Assembly: GCF_014635025.1 (NCBI RefSeq)
Contig: NZ_BMCE01000002.1
Span: forward strand, 1,550,001 to 1,614,000
Reading direction: 5' to 3'
Source: Fictibacillus barbaricus
GTDB lineage: Bacteria; Bacillota; Bacilli; Bacillales; Fictibacillaceae
Length of the DNA stretch: 64,000 bases
The translations under genes were made by a program, and so were the position numbers. Under the pieces are notes generated by a model. It ran no database searches. It saw only the letters and a program-made list of their open reading frames with translations, and was not told the DNA's origin. Of the stretch, positions 15,599 through 24,205 are shown piece by piece; the first letter of the stretch is position 1; each line of letters starts with the position of its first letter.

Positions 15599-16906
15599 TT
15601 ACTTTACAAGTTTTTCTGAAATCTCTTTTTGCATATTCTTAGCTGCTTCTTCAGGTGTGATCTTTTTAGCTACAGCCTGGGAAACTTGAACTTGAATGAT
15701 GTCAGAGATCTCTGGGTAGTTTGGTGCAACTGGGCGAGAAACTGCTGCTTCAAGCGCGTTTACAAAGCCTTCTTCTTTAAAGTACGGGTTCGCATCTAAG
15801 ATCTCTTGGTCTTCATATAGAGAAAGGATAGTAGGAGCGTGTCCGCCTTTGATCGCGTCGATCTTTTGTCCTTCTTTACCAGCCATGAAGCTTAAGAACT
15901 TCCAAGCTTCTTCAGGGTGCTTCGTGTTCTTGTTGATTCCAGCCATCCAGCCGCCAAGTGCTGCTGCAGAACCTTTATCTCCAGCTGGCAGCGGTGCTAC
16001 TCCTACTTTACCTACGATTTTAGATTGTTTCTCGTCGTTTGCTAGAGCAAATTGATATGGCCAGTTACGGATCAGACCTGCTTGACCGTTGATGAATGCA
16101 GTGTGAGACTCTGGCTCAGCGAACGTTGTAATGTTTTGCGGAACAACATCAGAGTTAACAACCTCAACTAGCTTAGAGATCCCTTTGATCGCTTCAGGAG
16201 AGTCAACTTTAACTTCACCGTTTTCATCGATAATTTCTCCGCCATATGATGCGATAAATTCAACTGCGTTACATACAAGGCCTTCATATTGTTTCGCCTG
16301 CATTAAGTAACCGAATTGAGTACCACCCTGACCTTTTGTTTCTTTCGCTTTTGCTAATAGCTCGTCCCACGTTTTTGGAACAGAACCTTCGTCAACTAAA
16401 TCTGTGCGGTAGAAAAGCATCCCTGCATCAATAAATTTAGGAAGCGCCCATTGCTTGCCTTTAAATTTAGAAGCACTGATCGCTCCTTGGTTATAATCGT
16501 CTGGTTTGATTCCGTCTTTTTCCATAAAGCGGTCCAGCGGCATCAAGAATCCTGCTTGTGCGAATTCAGCCGGCCAGATAACATCTAGGTCAATAACATC
16601 GATCTCGTCAGAGTTCGCATTAAATGCTGTAACGTAAGCATCATGCTGTTTTCCTGTATCGGCAGGCATCTCTTTAAATTTCACATCAATGTTAGGGTAT
16701 TTCTTTTCAAAAGCTTCCACCATTGCTGTTGTTCCTTGTGTATCATCCTTACCACGTGCATAAACGATCGTTACTTTTTCGTCTTTATCACCGCCGGAGT
16801 TTTTACTGCTGCTGCTTCCTTCTTCTTTGTCCGAACAAGCTGCAAGTACAAGTGACAACGCTAGTGAAGTAGAAATCACTTTTGAGATTTTCTTAAGCTT
16901 TTTCAT
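15599..16906 (-). CDS. Extracellular sugar-binding lipoprotein of the ABC importer
   Basis: 435 residues. A lipoprotein signal with lipobox LAAC (Cys24) and a Ser/Gly/Lys linker precede a MalE-type binding domain (KVTIVYARGKDDTQGTTAMVEAFEKK; DVIDLDVIWPAEFAQAG; LGGWMAGINKNTKHPEEAWKFL), family 1 solute-binding protein. The ATG has AGGGGGAAAT; an upstream ATG in frame lacks a site and would destroy the signal peptide. First transport gene after the LacI regulator, with a cre-like operator just ahead of it. Substrate presumably an oligosaccharide. Confidence 0.92.
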   Translation of the reverse strand: MKKLKKISKVISTSLALSLVLAACSDKEEGSSSSKNSGGDKDEKVTIVYARGKDDTQGTTAMVEAFEKKYPNIDVKFKEMPADTGKQHDAYVTAFNANSDEIDVIDLDVIWPAEFAQAGFLMPLDRFMEKDGIKPDDYNQGAISASKFKGKQWALPKFIDAGMLFYRTDLVDEGSVPKTWDELLAKAKETKGQGGTQFGYLMQAKQYEGLVCNAVEFIASYGGEIIDENGEVKVDSPEAIKGISKLVEVVNSDVVPQNITTFAEPESHTAFINGQAGLIRNWPYQFALANDEKQSKIVGKVGVAPLPAGDKGSAAALGGWMAGINKNTKHPEEAWKFLSFMAGKEGQKIDAIKGGHAPTILSLYEDQEILDANPYFKEEGFVNALEAAVSRPVAPNYPEISDIIQVQVSQAVAKKITPEEAAKNMQKEISEKLVK

Positions 16907-16931
16907 TGTATTTCCCCCTAATCTCCTGTTT

Positions 16932-16945
16932 TGTAAACGATTACA
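16932..16945. promoter_or_regulatory. cre-like operator between lacI-type gene and binding-protein gene
   Basis: TGTAAACGATTACA matches the cre consensus at every position, 26 bases before the binding-protein start. It may bind CcpA, the neighbouring LacI-family regulator (whose operators have the same CG-centred form), or both. Confidence 0.7.
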
Positions 16946-16962
16946 TTTCATCGAAAAAAATT

Positions 16963-17949
16963 TTAAGTTGAAGACCGTTTGATTAACTGAAAAGGCAGAA
17001 TCACTTCTTTACGTTTTAATGGCTTTTTTGCCTGAATCGCTTCAACCATCAATTTCATTGCCTGGCGGGCGATCGTGTCAATCGGCTGTTCGATCGTCGT
17101 CAGATCCATGAGTTCAGCCAGGGGCTGATTATCAAAGCCGATGATGGCAAGATCTTCAGGTACCCTCCAGCCTGCATCGAATGCGGCTTTTGCGATTCCC
17201 GCTGCCACTTCATCACTGCCGGTAAAGACAGCTTGTGGCGGGTCATCCAGCTTCTTCAATTCTTTAAATGCGGCAAAACCATCTTGCACACTATAAGCAT
17301 TGTAAAAGAACCATTCTTCCTTCATCGGGATTCCCGCATCGCTTAGTGCTTTTAGGAAACCGATCTTCCTGTCCTTAGAAACTCTGGAGCTTTTGTGGTT
17401 ACCCGTACAATAACCGATTTTCGTGTAGCCTTGATCGATCAGATGTTTTGTCCCTAAGTAGCTTCCTTCAATCTGATTTAAGTACACAGAAGGCACTTGA
17501 GCGGAGTCCGAATATTCGTTGCATACTACAATCGGACCGAACGATAAGTAAGGTTCCAACTTACTCCAATCGTTTTCAATCGAAGTTAAGATCAGGCCGT
17601 CTACCTGCTTCGTTTTTAAAAGCTCTAAGAAGCTACGCTCGTGTTCTTTTTTGTAACGGGTTTGGCACAAAATTAACTGGTAGCCTTTTTTGGCTGCTTC
17701 CTTCCCCATCACTTCAACAAGATGACTGAAAAACGGGTTGGTGATCCGCGGAACATAAACAGCGATCGTTTCTGTCTGCTGCCGCCTCAACCTTCTTGCC
17801 GATGAATTAGGAACATAATTCAGTTCTTGCATCGCCCTTGTTACGAGACGTTTTTTTTCTTCCGTCACATACGGATGTTCATTGATCACCCTTGAAACGG
17901 TCGTGCGGGATAATCCTGCTCTTTTCGCCACATCTTGAATGGTTGCCAT
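16963..17949 (-). CDS. LacI-family transcriptional regulator of the sugar importer
   Basis: 328 residues. The helix-turn-helix IQDVAKRAGLSRTTVSRVINEHPYV and hinge helix NSSARRLRRQQT are classic LacI/GalR, followed by a periplasmic-binding-like sensor domain (VFTGSDEVAAGIAKAAFDAGW; IIGFDNQPLAELMDLTTIEQP). Start ATG has AGAGGAGA. It is transcribed in the same direction as the importer genes, with only 56 bases before the binding-protein start, so it is probably part of the operon and autoregulated through the two CG-centred palindromes at 16932 and 17988. The inducer is probably the transported sugar. Confidence 0.92.
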   Translation of the reverse strand: MATIQDVAKRAGLSRTTVSRVINEHPYVTEEKKRLVTRAMQELNYVPNSSARRLRRQQTETIAVYVPRITNPFFSHLVEVMGKEAAKKGYQLILCQTRYKKEHERSFLELLKTKQVDGLILTSIENDWSKLEPYLSFGPIVVCNEYSDSAQVPSVYLNQIEGSYLGTKHLIDQGYTKIGYCTGNHKSSRVSKDRKIGFLKALSDAGIPMKEEWFFYNAYSVQDGFAAFKELKKLDDPPQAVFTGSDEVAAGIAKAAFDAGWRVPEDLAIIGFDNQPLAELMDLTTIEQPIDTIARQAMKLMVEAIQAKKPLKRKEVILPFQLIKRSST

Positions 17950-17987
17950 CAGATTCTCCTCTTAAAACAATTGTGGAATCGAATTCA

Positions 17988-18001
17988 TGAAATCGTTTTC
18001 A
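17988..18001. promoter_or_regulatory. cre-like operator upstream of the LacI-family gene
   Basis: TGAAATCGTTTTCA fits the cre consensus on both strands and lies 38 bases before the regulator's start codon. It shares the CG-centred architecture of the site at 16932, consistent with autoregulation or CcpA control. Confidence 0.6.
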
Positions 18002-18157
18002 TAATCAGAGTATAGTTCAAGTAATATTCACTGGTCAATCCCTATTTTTCAGAAAGTTTTGTAATTAAAGATTTCATAGAAAGCAGGAGATACATTGAAT
18101 CAGCAGAAATTATGATAAAATACATACATCAATATGTTTTTTGAAAGGAGCCGGACC

Positions 18158-18880
18158 ATGATTAAAGTAAAAAATTTAAAAAAGTCCTTCGGTGATCTAG
18201 AGGTGCTAAAGGACATTAATGCAGAAATTAAACCACAGGAAGTTGTTTGTGTGATCGGCCCCTCTGGCTCAGGCAAAAGTACATTTCTCCGCTGCATCAA
18301 CAAACTAGAAGACATTACGGGCGGACAAGTTGTGGTAAACGGAACCGATATTACAGACCCAAAAACAAATATCAATAAAATCCGGGAAGATGTAGGAATG
18401 GTGTTTCAGCAGTTCAACCTCTTTCCTCATAAAACCGTTCTCGAAAACGTGACACTTGCGCCTTTAAAAGTAAAGAATGCAAATAAAGAGGAAGCACGCG
18501 ACAAAGCCTTAAAACTGCTCGCTAAAGTTGGTCTGCAGGATAAAGCCAACGCCTACCCTTCTCAGCTGAGCGGCGGTCAGAAACAGCGTGTAGCCATCGC
18601 CCGTGCCCTTGCGATGGACCCGAAGATCATGCTGTTTGATGAACCAACATCTGCCCTTGACCCAGAGATGGTCGGAGAAGTACTGGAGGTTATGAAAGAT
18701 CTTGCCCGTGAAGGAATGACAATGGTCGTTGTAACACATGAGATGGGTTTTGCCCGCGAGGTTGGTGACCGAGTTATCTTCATGGATGGCGGTTATATTG
18801 TAGAAGAGAACGTTCCATCTGAACTGTTTGGCAATACCCAGCAAGAACGAACAAAATCGTTTTTAAGTAAAGTGCTATAG
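18158..18880 (+). CDS. Polar amino acid ABC transporter ATP-binding protein (GlnQ type)
   Basis: 240 residues. Walker [10 protein letters not shown] (34-42), Q-loop FQQFNLFPH, signature LSGGQKQR, Walker [14 protein letters not shown] and the H-loop VVTHEMGF are intact, with the GlnQ/ArtP subfamily flavour. The ATG has AAAGGAG at 7 bases. It energises uptake of glutamine, arginine, cystine or a similar amino acid. Oddly, it stands alone: the cognate permease and binding protein are not adjacent, and a strong terminator follows immediately. It may serve a transporter encoded elsewhere. Confidence 0.9.
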   Translation: MIKVKNLKKSFGDLEVLKDINAEIKPQEVVCVIGPSGSGKSTFLRCINKLEDITGGQVVVNGTDITDPKTNINKIREDVGMVFQQFNLFPHKTVLENVTLAPLKVKNANKEEARDKALKLLAKVGLQDKANAYPSQLSGGQKQRVAIARALAMDPKIMLFDEPTSALDPEMVGEVLEVMKDLAREGMTMVVVTHEMGFAREVGDRVIFMDGGYIVEENVPSELFGNTQQERTKSFLSKVL

Positions 18881-18891
18881 TTCGTTGGCTT

Positions 18892-18927
18892 AAAAGCCGG
18901 CTCACGATGAGGTGGGCCGGCTTTTTT
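18892..18927 (+). terminator. Intrinsic terminator of the GlnQ-type gene
   Basis: AAAAGCCGGCTCA pairs with TGGGCCGGCTTTT around an 8-base loop, followed by a T run. It starts 12 bases after the stop codon. Confidence 0.88.
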
Positions 18928-18948
18928 GATATCAAGCGTGTCAGGTTT

Positions 18949-18996
18949 TGTCGAACGACCTATAATTTTGAATTAAGACTTAATTAGCCACCAAAG
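18949..18996. repeat. Copy of the GTCGAAC-head / GACTTAAT repeat family
   Basis: GTCGAACGACCTATA, a T run, then GACTTAATTA resembles the reverse complement of 29833-29869 at most positions. Here only one GACTTAAT unit follows the shared head. It is noncoding and lies between two convergent terminators. Confidence 0.5.
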
Positions 18997-19013
18997 CGAA
19001 CCAATTCCCCAAC

Positions 19014-19046
19014 AAAAAACTGGACCCCACCAAGGAGTTCAGTTTT
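19014..19046 (-). terminator. Intrinsic terminator of the OpuC-type operon
   Basis: AAAACTGAAC pairs with GTCCAGTTTT (one wobble) across an 11-base loop, followed by a T run on the minus strand, just beyond the permease-binding-protein stop. Confidence 0.8.
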
Positions 19047-19051
19047 CCATT

Positions 19052-20605
19052 TTATTTGATTAAACCTTTGCTTTTTAAAAAGTCTTGGGCCACTTTTTGC
19101 GGATCTTCTTTATCAAGATCCACTTTTGCGTTCATTTCTGCCATATCTTGTTCAGAGATTTCACCTTCCAGCTCATTGAGCACTCCTTCAAGCTCAGGGT
19201 ATTTCTTCAGCGTTTCTTCTCTTACAACAGGAACGGCATAGTATGGCGGGAAGAATTTTTTGTCATCTTCCAACGTCTTTAAGTTAAAACGAACAATTCT
19301 TCCATCAGTCGTATAAGCCGGGATGGCATCCACTTTCCCTTCTTTTACAGCAGAATACATTAAGTTTGGATCCAGGCTTTTCTTATCCTGAAAGTTTAAG
19401 CCATATGTTTCAACAAACGGTGTATATCCATCTTCTCGTTCGAAGAACTCAGTTGGACCGCCAAACGATAGCTGACTCGACTTTGGTGCGAGCTCAGAGA
19501 TCGTTTTAACGTTTACTTGTTTCGCCGTCTCTGGATTCAGGGCTAATGCATACGTATTTTCAAAACCAAGAGGCTTAGTCCATTTTAAATTGTATTCCTT
19601 TGCATATCCTTCTTTTACCGCTTTGTATATCTCATCAGGAGTCATTCCAGGATCGTATTTTTCTTTCAGTATTGTTAAATATCCTGTACCGGTATACTCC
19701 ACATATAAATCGATGTCACCCTTCTTAATCGCCTCTGTTAGGATCGGTGTTTCACCAATCGCTTCTTTTACGACGACCGGATAATCCGTTTTATCTTTTA
19801 CATACTCAGAAATCACATAAGGGAGGATATATTGCTCCGTCCACTTTTTGCCTGTTATCACAATAGCATCTTCTTCACCACCACCTCGTAGTGCAAAGAA
19901 AAGTACAAGTGCTGCAACAGGTATACCAATTAGCAAAGGCAATTTCCATGAACCACGTTTCTTAGACGCTTTTGGCTCAGTCGCAATTTCAATACGCCGA
20001 AGGATAAAATCAAATACTATAGCTAGTAATGCAGCGGGAATTGCTCCTGCCAACACAAGCTCATTACGCGTAGTAGATAACCCTCGGTAGATCAGGTCCC
20101 CTAATCCGCCAGCTCCAATGAAGGCTGCAAGAGTAGCGACCCCAATAGTTAAAACCGTTGCCGTTCTAAGCCCTGCCATAATAATAGGCAACGCGAGCGG
20201 CAATTCGATCATACGGAGGATCTGAGTATTCGTCATCCCCATCCCTTTACCCGCTTCAACTGCGGATCGGTCCACACCAGTAATACCGGTGTACGTGTTT
20301 CGTAATATTGGTAACAGCGCATATACAGTAAGTGCAATAATAGCAGTTGTACTTCCGATTCCGAAAACAGGGAGTAAAAATCCGAAAAGAGCTAAACTTG
20401 GAATGGTTTGAAAGATAGCTGTCACACCGATAACCGGTTCAGCCACTCGTTTTCTTCTTGATATAAAAATCCCTAAAGGCACTGCGATTAGAGCAGCAAT
20501 CAAAATCGATACAAGAGATAAAAATAGATGCTGCTGAAGACCTGTTAAGATTTCAGGCCATCTGTTTACAAATGTATCTTTCATCGTTGCAAAAAAATCA
20601 TTCAA
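19052..20605 (-). CDS. Osmoprotectant (betaine/choline/carnitine) ABC transporter: permease fused to binding protein
   Basis: About 517 residues. Residues 1-215 are an OpuC/ProW-type permease with five to six helices and the docking loop EAGKGMGMTNTQILRMIELPLALP. A linker helix at about 220-240 leads into a substrate-binding domain from about residue 247 to the end (VITGKKWTEQYILPYVISEY; VEYTGTGYLTILKE; IPAYTTDGRIVRFNLKTLEDD). Start choice: TTG at 20605 lies 8 bases from AAGGAGG and overlaps the ATPase stop (TTGAATGA); a GTG three codons earlier abuts the Shine-Dalgarno. One permease-binding fusion plus one ATPase makes a compact two-gene importer for compatible solutes. Confidence 0.92.
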   Translation of the reverse strand: MNDFFATMKDTFVNRWPEILTGLQQHLFLSLVSILIAALIAVPLGIFISRRKRVAEPVIGVTAIFQTIPSLALFGFLLPVFGIGSTTAIIALTVYALLPILRNTYTGITGVDRSAVEAGKGMGMTNTQILRMIELPLALPIIMAGLRTATVLTIGVATLAAFIGAGGLGDLIYRGLSTTRNELVLAGAIPAALLAIVFDFILRRIEIATEPKASKKRGSWKLPLLIGIPVAALVLFFALRGGGEEDAIVITGKKWTEQYILPYVISEYVKDKTDYPVVVKEAIGETPILTEAIKKGDIDLYVEYTGTGYLTILKEKYDPGMTPDEIYKAVKEGYAKEYNLKWTKPLGFENTYALALNPETAKQVNVKTISELAPKSSQLSFGGPTEFFEREDGYTPFVETYGLNFQDKKSLDPNLMYSAVKEGKVDAIPAYTTDGRIVRFNLKTLEDDKKFFPPYYAVPVVREETLKKYPELEGVLNELEGEISEQDMAEMNAKVDLDKEDPQKVAQDFLKSKGLIK

Positions 20606-21752
20606 TTCCCGCACCTCCTTCGACCGGTTTTTGTGCGGAAATATTCAATCCGGCAAGTCCTCGCATCATTGTTGCACGTGTAATTAAGCCTACAAGCTTA
20701 TCATTTTCAAGGACTGGGATCATCTGGACACTGTTGGTCGCGAAAATTTCAGCTACTTCGTTATATGTGGCAGAAGGACTAACTGTTATAACATCTTTCT
20801 TCATCAGATCTCCAACGGTTTTATCTTCTTCTGGGTAATGCTGTTCAATGCTTTCAAGCGTCGTAATTCCTAGAAGCCTATTTTGCTGATCTGTAATAAG
20901 AAGGCTGTCTACGCCATAACGCTTCATCATCTTTAACGCTTCTGCTAATCCTCTAGTTACTTTAGCTGTAACCGGATTCGGTCTCATAAGATCGATCGCT
21001 TCTGGCATTCCAGCATCACCAGCAGATAATCGGTTTTCCCCAATAAATCCTTTTACAAAATCGTTGGCTGGATGACGCAGAATTCGTTCAGGTGTATCAA
21101 ATTGGATGATTTCACCCTTGTTAAGGATCGCAATTCGGTCCGCGATCTTAATCGCTTCATCCATGTCATGCGTAACAAACACGATTGTTTTCTTGATCGT
21201 GTCCTGCAGGTTAACAAGTTCATCCTGAAGCTGTTCCCGGCTGATTGGATCAAGTGCGGAGAATGGTTCGTCCATCAAGATGATTGGAGGTTCGGCTGCC
21301 AGAGCACGAATAACTCCTATACGCTGCTGTTGACCGCCGCTTAGCTCAGAAGGATAGCGTTTTCTGAATGTCTTTGGATCTAATCCTACTAAATCCAGCA
21401 ATTCATCAACTCTGCCATCATATTTTTCTTTTTCCCACCCTTTTAAGCGAGGTACGAGTGAAATGTTATCTTCAATCGTCATATGGGGCAGAAGACCGAT
21501 CTGTTGAATCACATATCCGATATTCCTTCTCAGCTCAACGGGGTTTTGGTTTGCAATGTCTTCTCCATCAATTAAAATTGTTCCTTTTGATGGCTCGATC
21601 AAACGGTTTATCATTCTCATGGTTGTTGTTTTCCCACAACCACTAGGCCCGATTAACGCGACTAACTCCCCTTTTTCAATCTGAAAGTCAATGTTTTTCA
21701 AGGCCTCAAAACCGTCAGGGTACGTTTTCCCTACGTTTTTGAAAGTAATCAA
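20598..21752 (-). CDS. Osmoprotectant ABC transporter ATP-binding protein with CBS domains (OpuCA-like)
   Basis: About 384 residues: ABC ATPase (GPSGCGKTTTMRMINRL, LSGGQQQRIGVIRAL, LMDEPFSALDP, VTHDMDEA) followed by two CBS domains (about 255-375; MRPNPVTAKVTRGLAEALKMM and MKKDVITVSPSATYNEVAEIF). In OpuA/OpuC systems the CBS pair senses ionic strength or c-di-AMP. The start appears to be TTG, 8 bases after AAAGGAGAG; no ATG with a ribosome-binding site exists in frame, and the longest frame adds 17 codons running through the Shine-Dalgarno. It overlaps the fusion gene by 8 bases. Confidence 0.92.
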   Translation of the reverse strand: MITFKNVGKTYPDGFEALKNIDFQIEKGELVALIGPSGCGKTTTMRMINRLIEPSKGTILIDGEDIANQNPVELRRNIGYVIQQIGLLPHMTIEDNISLVPRLKGWEKEKYDGRVDELLDLVGLDPKTFRKRYPSELSGGQQQRIGVIRALAAEPPIILMDEPFSALDPISREQLQDELVNLQDTIKKTIVFVTHDMDEAIKIADRIAILNKGEIIQFDTPERILRHPANDFVKGFIGENRLSAGDAGMPEAIDLMRPNPVTAKVTRGLAEALKMMKRYGVDSLLITDQQNRLLGITTLESIEQHYPEEDKTVGDLMKKDVITVSPSATYNEVAEIFATNSVQMIPVLENDKLVGLITRATMMRGLAGLNISAQKPVEGGAGIE

Positions 21753-21875
21753 TTGAGGTTCTCTCCTTTTCGTAAAATAAGCTGCATCCATTAGAATGTT
21801 CAATTAATATGTTTCCCTTGCTTGCTTGCTTAAAAACCTCTTTTTTCAGTTAAAGGTTTAAAAATCTACACAGAA

Positions 21876-21906
21876 AAACACCTGGAGAATCAACTTCCAG
21901 TTGTTT
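21876..21906 (-). terminator. Intrinsic terminator of yhgE
   Basis: ACAACTGGA pairs with TCCAGGTGT (one mismatch) over a 9-base loop, followed by TTTTTCTG on the minus strand, directly after the yhgE stop. Confidence 0.7.
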
Positions 21907-21913
21907 TTCTATA

Positions 21914-24049
21914 TTAAGCTGCCGCCTCATCTATATTTTTCTTTTTTCTAAACTGGCTTGCAAAATAAGTCCATGTCCCAACCATACAAACGACCATGAA
22001 CCCTACTAATACCCACATGTTCTGAGTAAAGCTGCTCATATCTCCGCTTGAGATGACTGCCTTGAATCCAGAAACGGAATATGTCATCGGAAGCCATGCA
22101 TTAAAGACTTGCAGTCCGTTCGGGATCAGTTCAAGTGGGAATGTACCTGCACTTGTTGTAAGCTGTAGAATTAAAATAATGATCGCTACAAATCTTCCAG
22201 GGTCTCCTAATACGGTAACCAGCAATTGTATTAAAGCCAAGAATGTAAGACTTGTAATAATACTTAGCCCGATAAACGCAGTTAGATTGCTTACTTCGAT
22301 ATCAAGACCCAACAATAGTACAGCATCTGCAATCAACGCTTGAATAACACCGACTGCAGCCAAGAAAGTAAACTTACCTGCGAACCAGCTAAAACCAGAA
22401 CGCGGTTCTCCGGCTTTATCACGCAGAGGGAACACGATTGACATTAAGAGTGCCCCAACAAAAAGTCCGAGTGATAAGAAATAAGGAGCGAAACCTGTAC
22501 CATAGTTCGGTACATCAGAGAAGCTCTTTGTTTTTACAGAAACGGGGTTCGCGATACGCTCGAACATTTCACTGTCTGCATCCAGTTCACTTGTTTTATC
22601 TGCTGCTTCACTAAGCTTTGATGACAGCTGACCGCTTCCATCTAAAAGCTGTTCTTCACCCTCATGAATCTTACTTACGCTGCCAGCAACTTGTTGCCAT
22701 CCTGCTGAAACGGTTGACGTTCCATCCGCGAGCTTTCCGCTAGCTGCCAGCAATTGTTGTGAACCTGCAGCCGCTTCACCTAATTTAGAGTGAAAGGTTT
22801 GTGTGCCTTCGTTAACTTTTGCCTGACCGCTCGCTAGCTGGTCAACGCCACCGACCAATTTAAGCTGCCCGTTATGAAGCTGCTCTGCTCCTTGTGCAAC
22901 AGCAGTTTGGGATTCACTAAGCTTTTTCGCACCTGCTGAAAGCCCATTAGCTCCGCCTGCAATTTTGTCTGACGCTGCCGTTAAACTATCTAGCCCATTA
23001 TTAACGCCGTTGCTGATTGCTGCGATCTGTTTTAATGAAACAGCAATCTGCTCATCAGTCATGTTTTCTTGATTTTGTATGAGTGCATTGATTTGTTGCT
23101 CTAGTTGTTTTGAACCTGCCGCTGCTTTTTGTGCACCTGCATTCCATTCATTGACGGAACTTGCAAGTGTACCCGCACCGCTAGACAGCTCGTTGGCACC
23201 GCCTTGCAATGCAAGACTTCCGTTTTTAATCTTTTCAGAACCAGCTGTTGCTTGACTAAGACCGCTTTTTAACGATTGAGCCCCCACGTTAAGCTGTCCC
23301 TGCCCTGCTGCTAACTGTTTATGAGCAGCGATCAATTTATCCAACCCGTTATCAAACTCTGACATCTTCGATTGAAAAACAGATGCACCTTCTTCAAGAT
23401 CTTTGATCTGTGGTGTTTTCTCGTTCATACCTGCTGCCAGTTGACCACTTCCAGAGGCTGCTTTCTTTAATCCTTCTGTAACTTGGTTCGATCCATCTGC
23501 AGCCTGCTCCAGACCTCCAGCAAGCTGTTCCACTTGTTCGAACATAACTTCAGCATAGGTTTTTGTAAGTTCATTCGATAGACTTTCTTTCATCTTATCG
23601 ACAGCTGTTCCACCGATTTGTGCTGCTAGAAAGTTAAAACCTGCATTAGGTGTATAAATGATCTCCGGCTTTTTAGTTGAGCTGCCTGATAATGATGTTG
23701 CTTCCTCTGAGAAATTCTCTGGGATCTCAATCATCATGTAGTAATCATTATGTTCGAGCCCATTCTTCGCTTCTTCTTCTGTAACAAACTTCCACTTAAA
23801 CTGAGGGTTTTCTTTCAGTTTATCTACAAACTCATCACCTACGGTTAATTTCTCTCCGTTGTATTCATATCCCTCATCGAGATTGACTACCGCAACCGGC
23901 AAGTCTTCCATCTTGTCATACGGATCCCAGAAGGCCCATAGGAACATCCCGCTGTATAACACAGGTATAAAAAGAACCGCCAAGACAGGTATCGCAATTT
24001 TTCTATTTAAAAATACCGCTTTAAATTGAGCTTTGATACTTTTTAGCAC
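21914..24049 (-). CDS. yhgE: YhgE/Pip-family membrane protein
   Basis: About 711 residues. One membrane helix near 17-37, a large extracytoplasmic region, then about five helices in the last 190 residues (ABC-2-like membrane domain). The central region (about 170-480) is an Ala/Gly/Ser/Gln repeat of the type AAAGSQQLAAGSGKL, predicted as a long helical coiled rod. This is the phage-infection-protein family, related to ESX/type VII and MmpL-like factors. Start choice: GTG at 24049 lies 8 bases after AAGGAG; a GTG three codons earlier overlaps the Shine-Dalgarno. Controlled by a TetR operator pair upstream, most likely bound by YhgD encoded next door. Confidence 0.92.
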   Translation of the reverse strand: MLKSIKAQFKAVFLNRKIAIPVLAVLFIPVLYSGMFLWAFWDPYDKMEDLPVAVVNLDEGYEYNGEKLTVGDEFVDKLKENPQFKWKFVTEEEAKNGLEHNDYYMMIEIPENFSEEATSLSGSSTKKPEIIYTPNAGFNFLAAQIGGTAVDKMKESLSNELTKTYAEVMFEQVEQLAGGLEQAADGSNQVTEGLKKAASGSGQLAAGMNEKTPQIKDLEEGASVFQSKMSEFDNGLDKLIAAHKQLAAGQGQLNVGAQSLKSGLSQATAGSEKIKNGSLALQGGANELSSGAGTLASSVNEWNAGAQKAAAGSKQLEQQINALIQNQENMTDEQIAVSLKQIAAISNGVNNGLDSLTAASDKIAGGANGLSAGAKKLSESQTAVAQGAEQLHNGQLKLVGGVDQLASGQAKVNEGTQTFHSKLGEAAAGSQQLLAASGKLADGTSTVSAGWQQVAGSVSKIHEGEEQLLDGSGQLSSKLSEAADKTSELDADSEMFERIANPVSVKTKSFSDVPNYGTGFAPYFLSLGLFVGALLMSIVFPLRDKAGEPRSGFSWFAGKFTFLAAVGVIQALIADAVLLLGLDIEVSNLTAFIGLSIITSLTFLALIQLLVTVLGDPGRFVAIIILILQLTTSAGTFPLELIPNGLQVFNAWLPMTYSVSGFKAVISSGDMSSFTQNMWVLVGFMVVCMVGTWTYFASQFRKKKNIDEAAA

Positions 24050-24075
24050 TTGTTTCACTCCTTATAAAATACTGA

Positions 24076-24168
24076 TTGACCATTTTAGTCAAACGGTCAT
24101 TTCGAATCAAAAAAAAGAGAACTCTACAGTCCGCTTTTTACAGATTGACCGAAAATGAAATTTGGTCA
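24076..24168 (-). promoter_or_regulatory. yhgE promoter and two TetR-type operators (TGACC-N13-GGTCA)
   Basis: The minus-strand promoter TTGATT (24105-24110), 17 bases, TAAAAT (24082-24087) is overlapped by TGACC-N13-GGTCA at 24077-24099, which also contains TTGAC-N7-GTCAA (24076-24092). A second TGACC-N13-GGTCA with identical spacing lies at 24146-24168, 69 bases away. Two equal palindromes, one over the -10, fit repression by the adjacent TetR protein YhgD, probably on yhgE itself. Seen: sequences and spacing. Inferred: binding partner. Confidence 0.7.
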
Positions 24169-24205
24169 CAACTTAATTTAACACGTTTCTTTTACTTCTG
24201 CAACA

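Noticed and set aside
21818-21832. Short TTGC/GCTT tetranucleotide run before the OpuC operon
   Set aside because: Only about three units and outside coding sequence; not enough to suggest phase variation.
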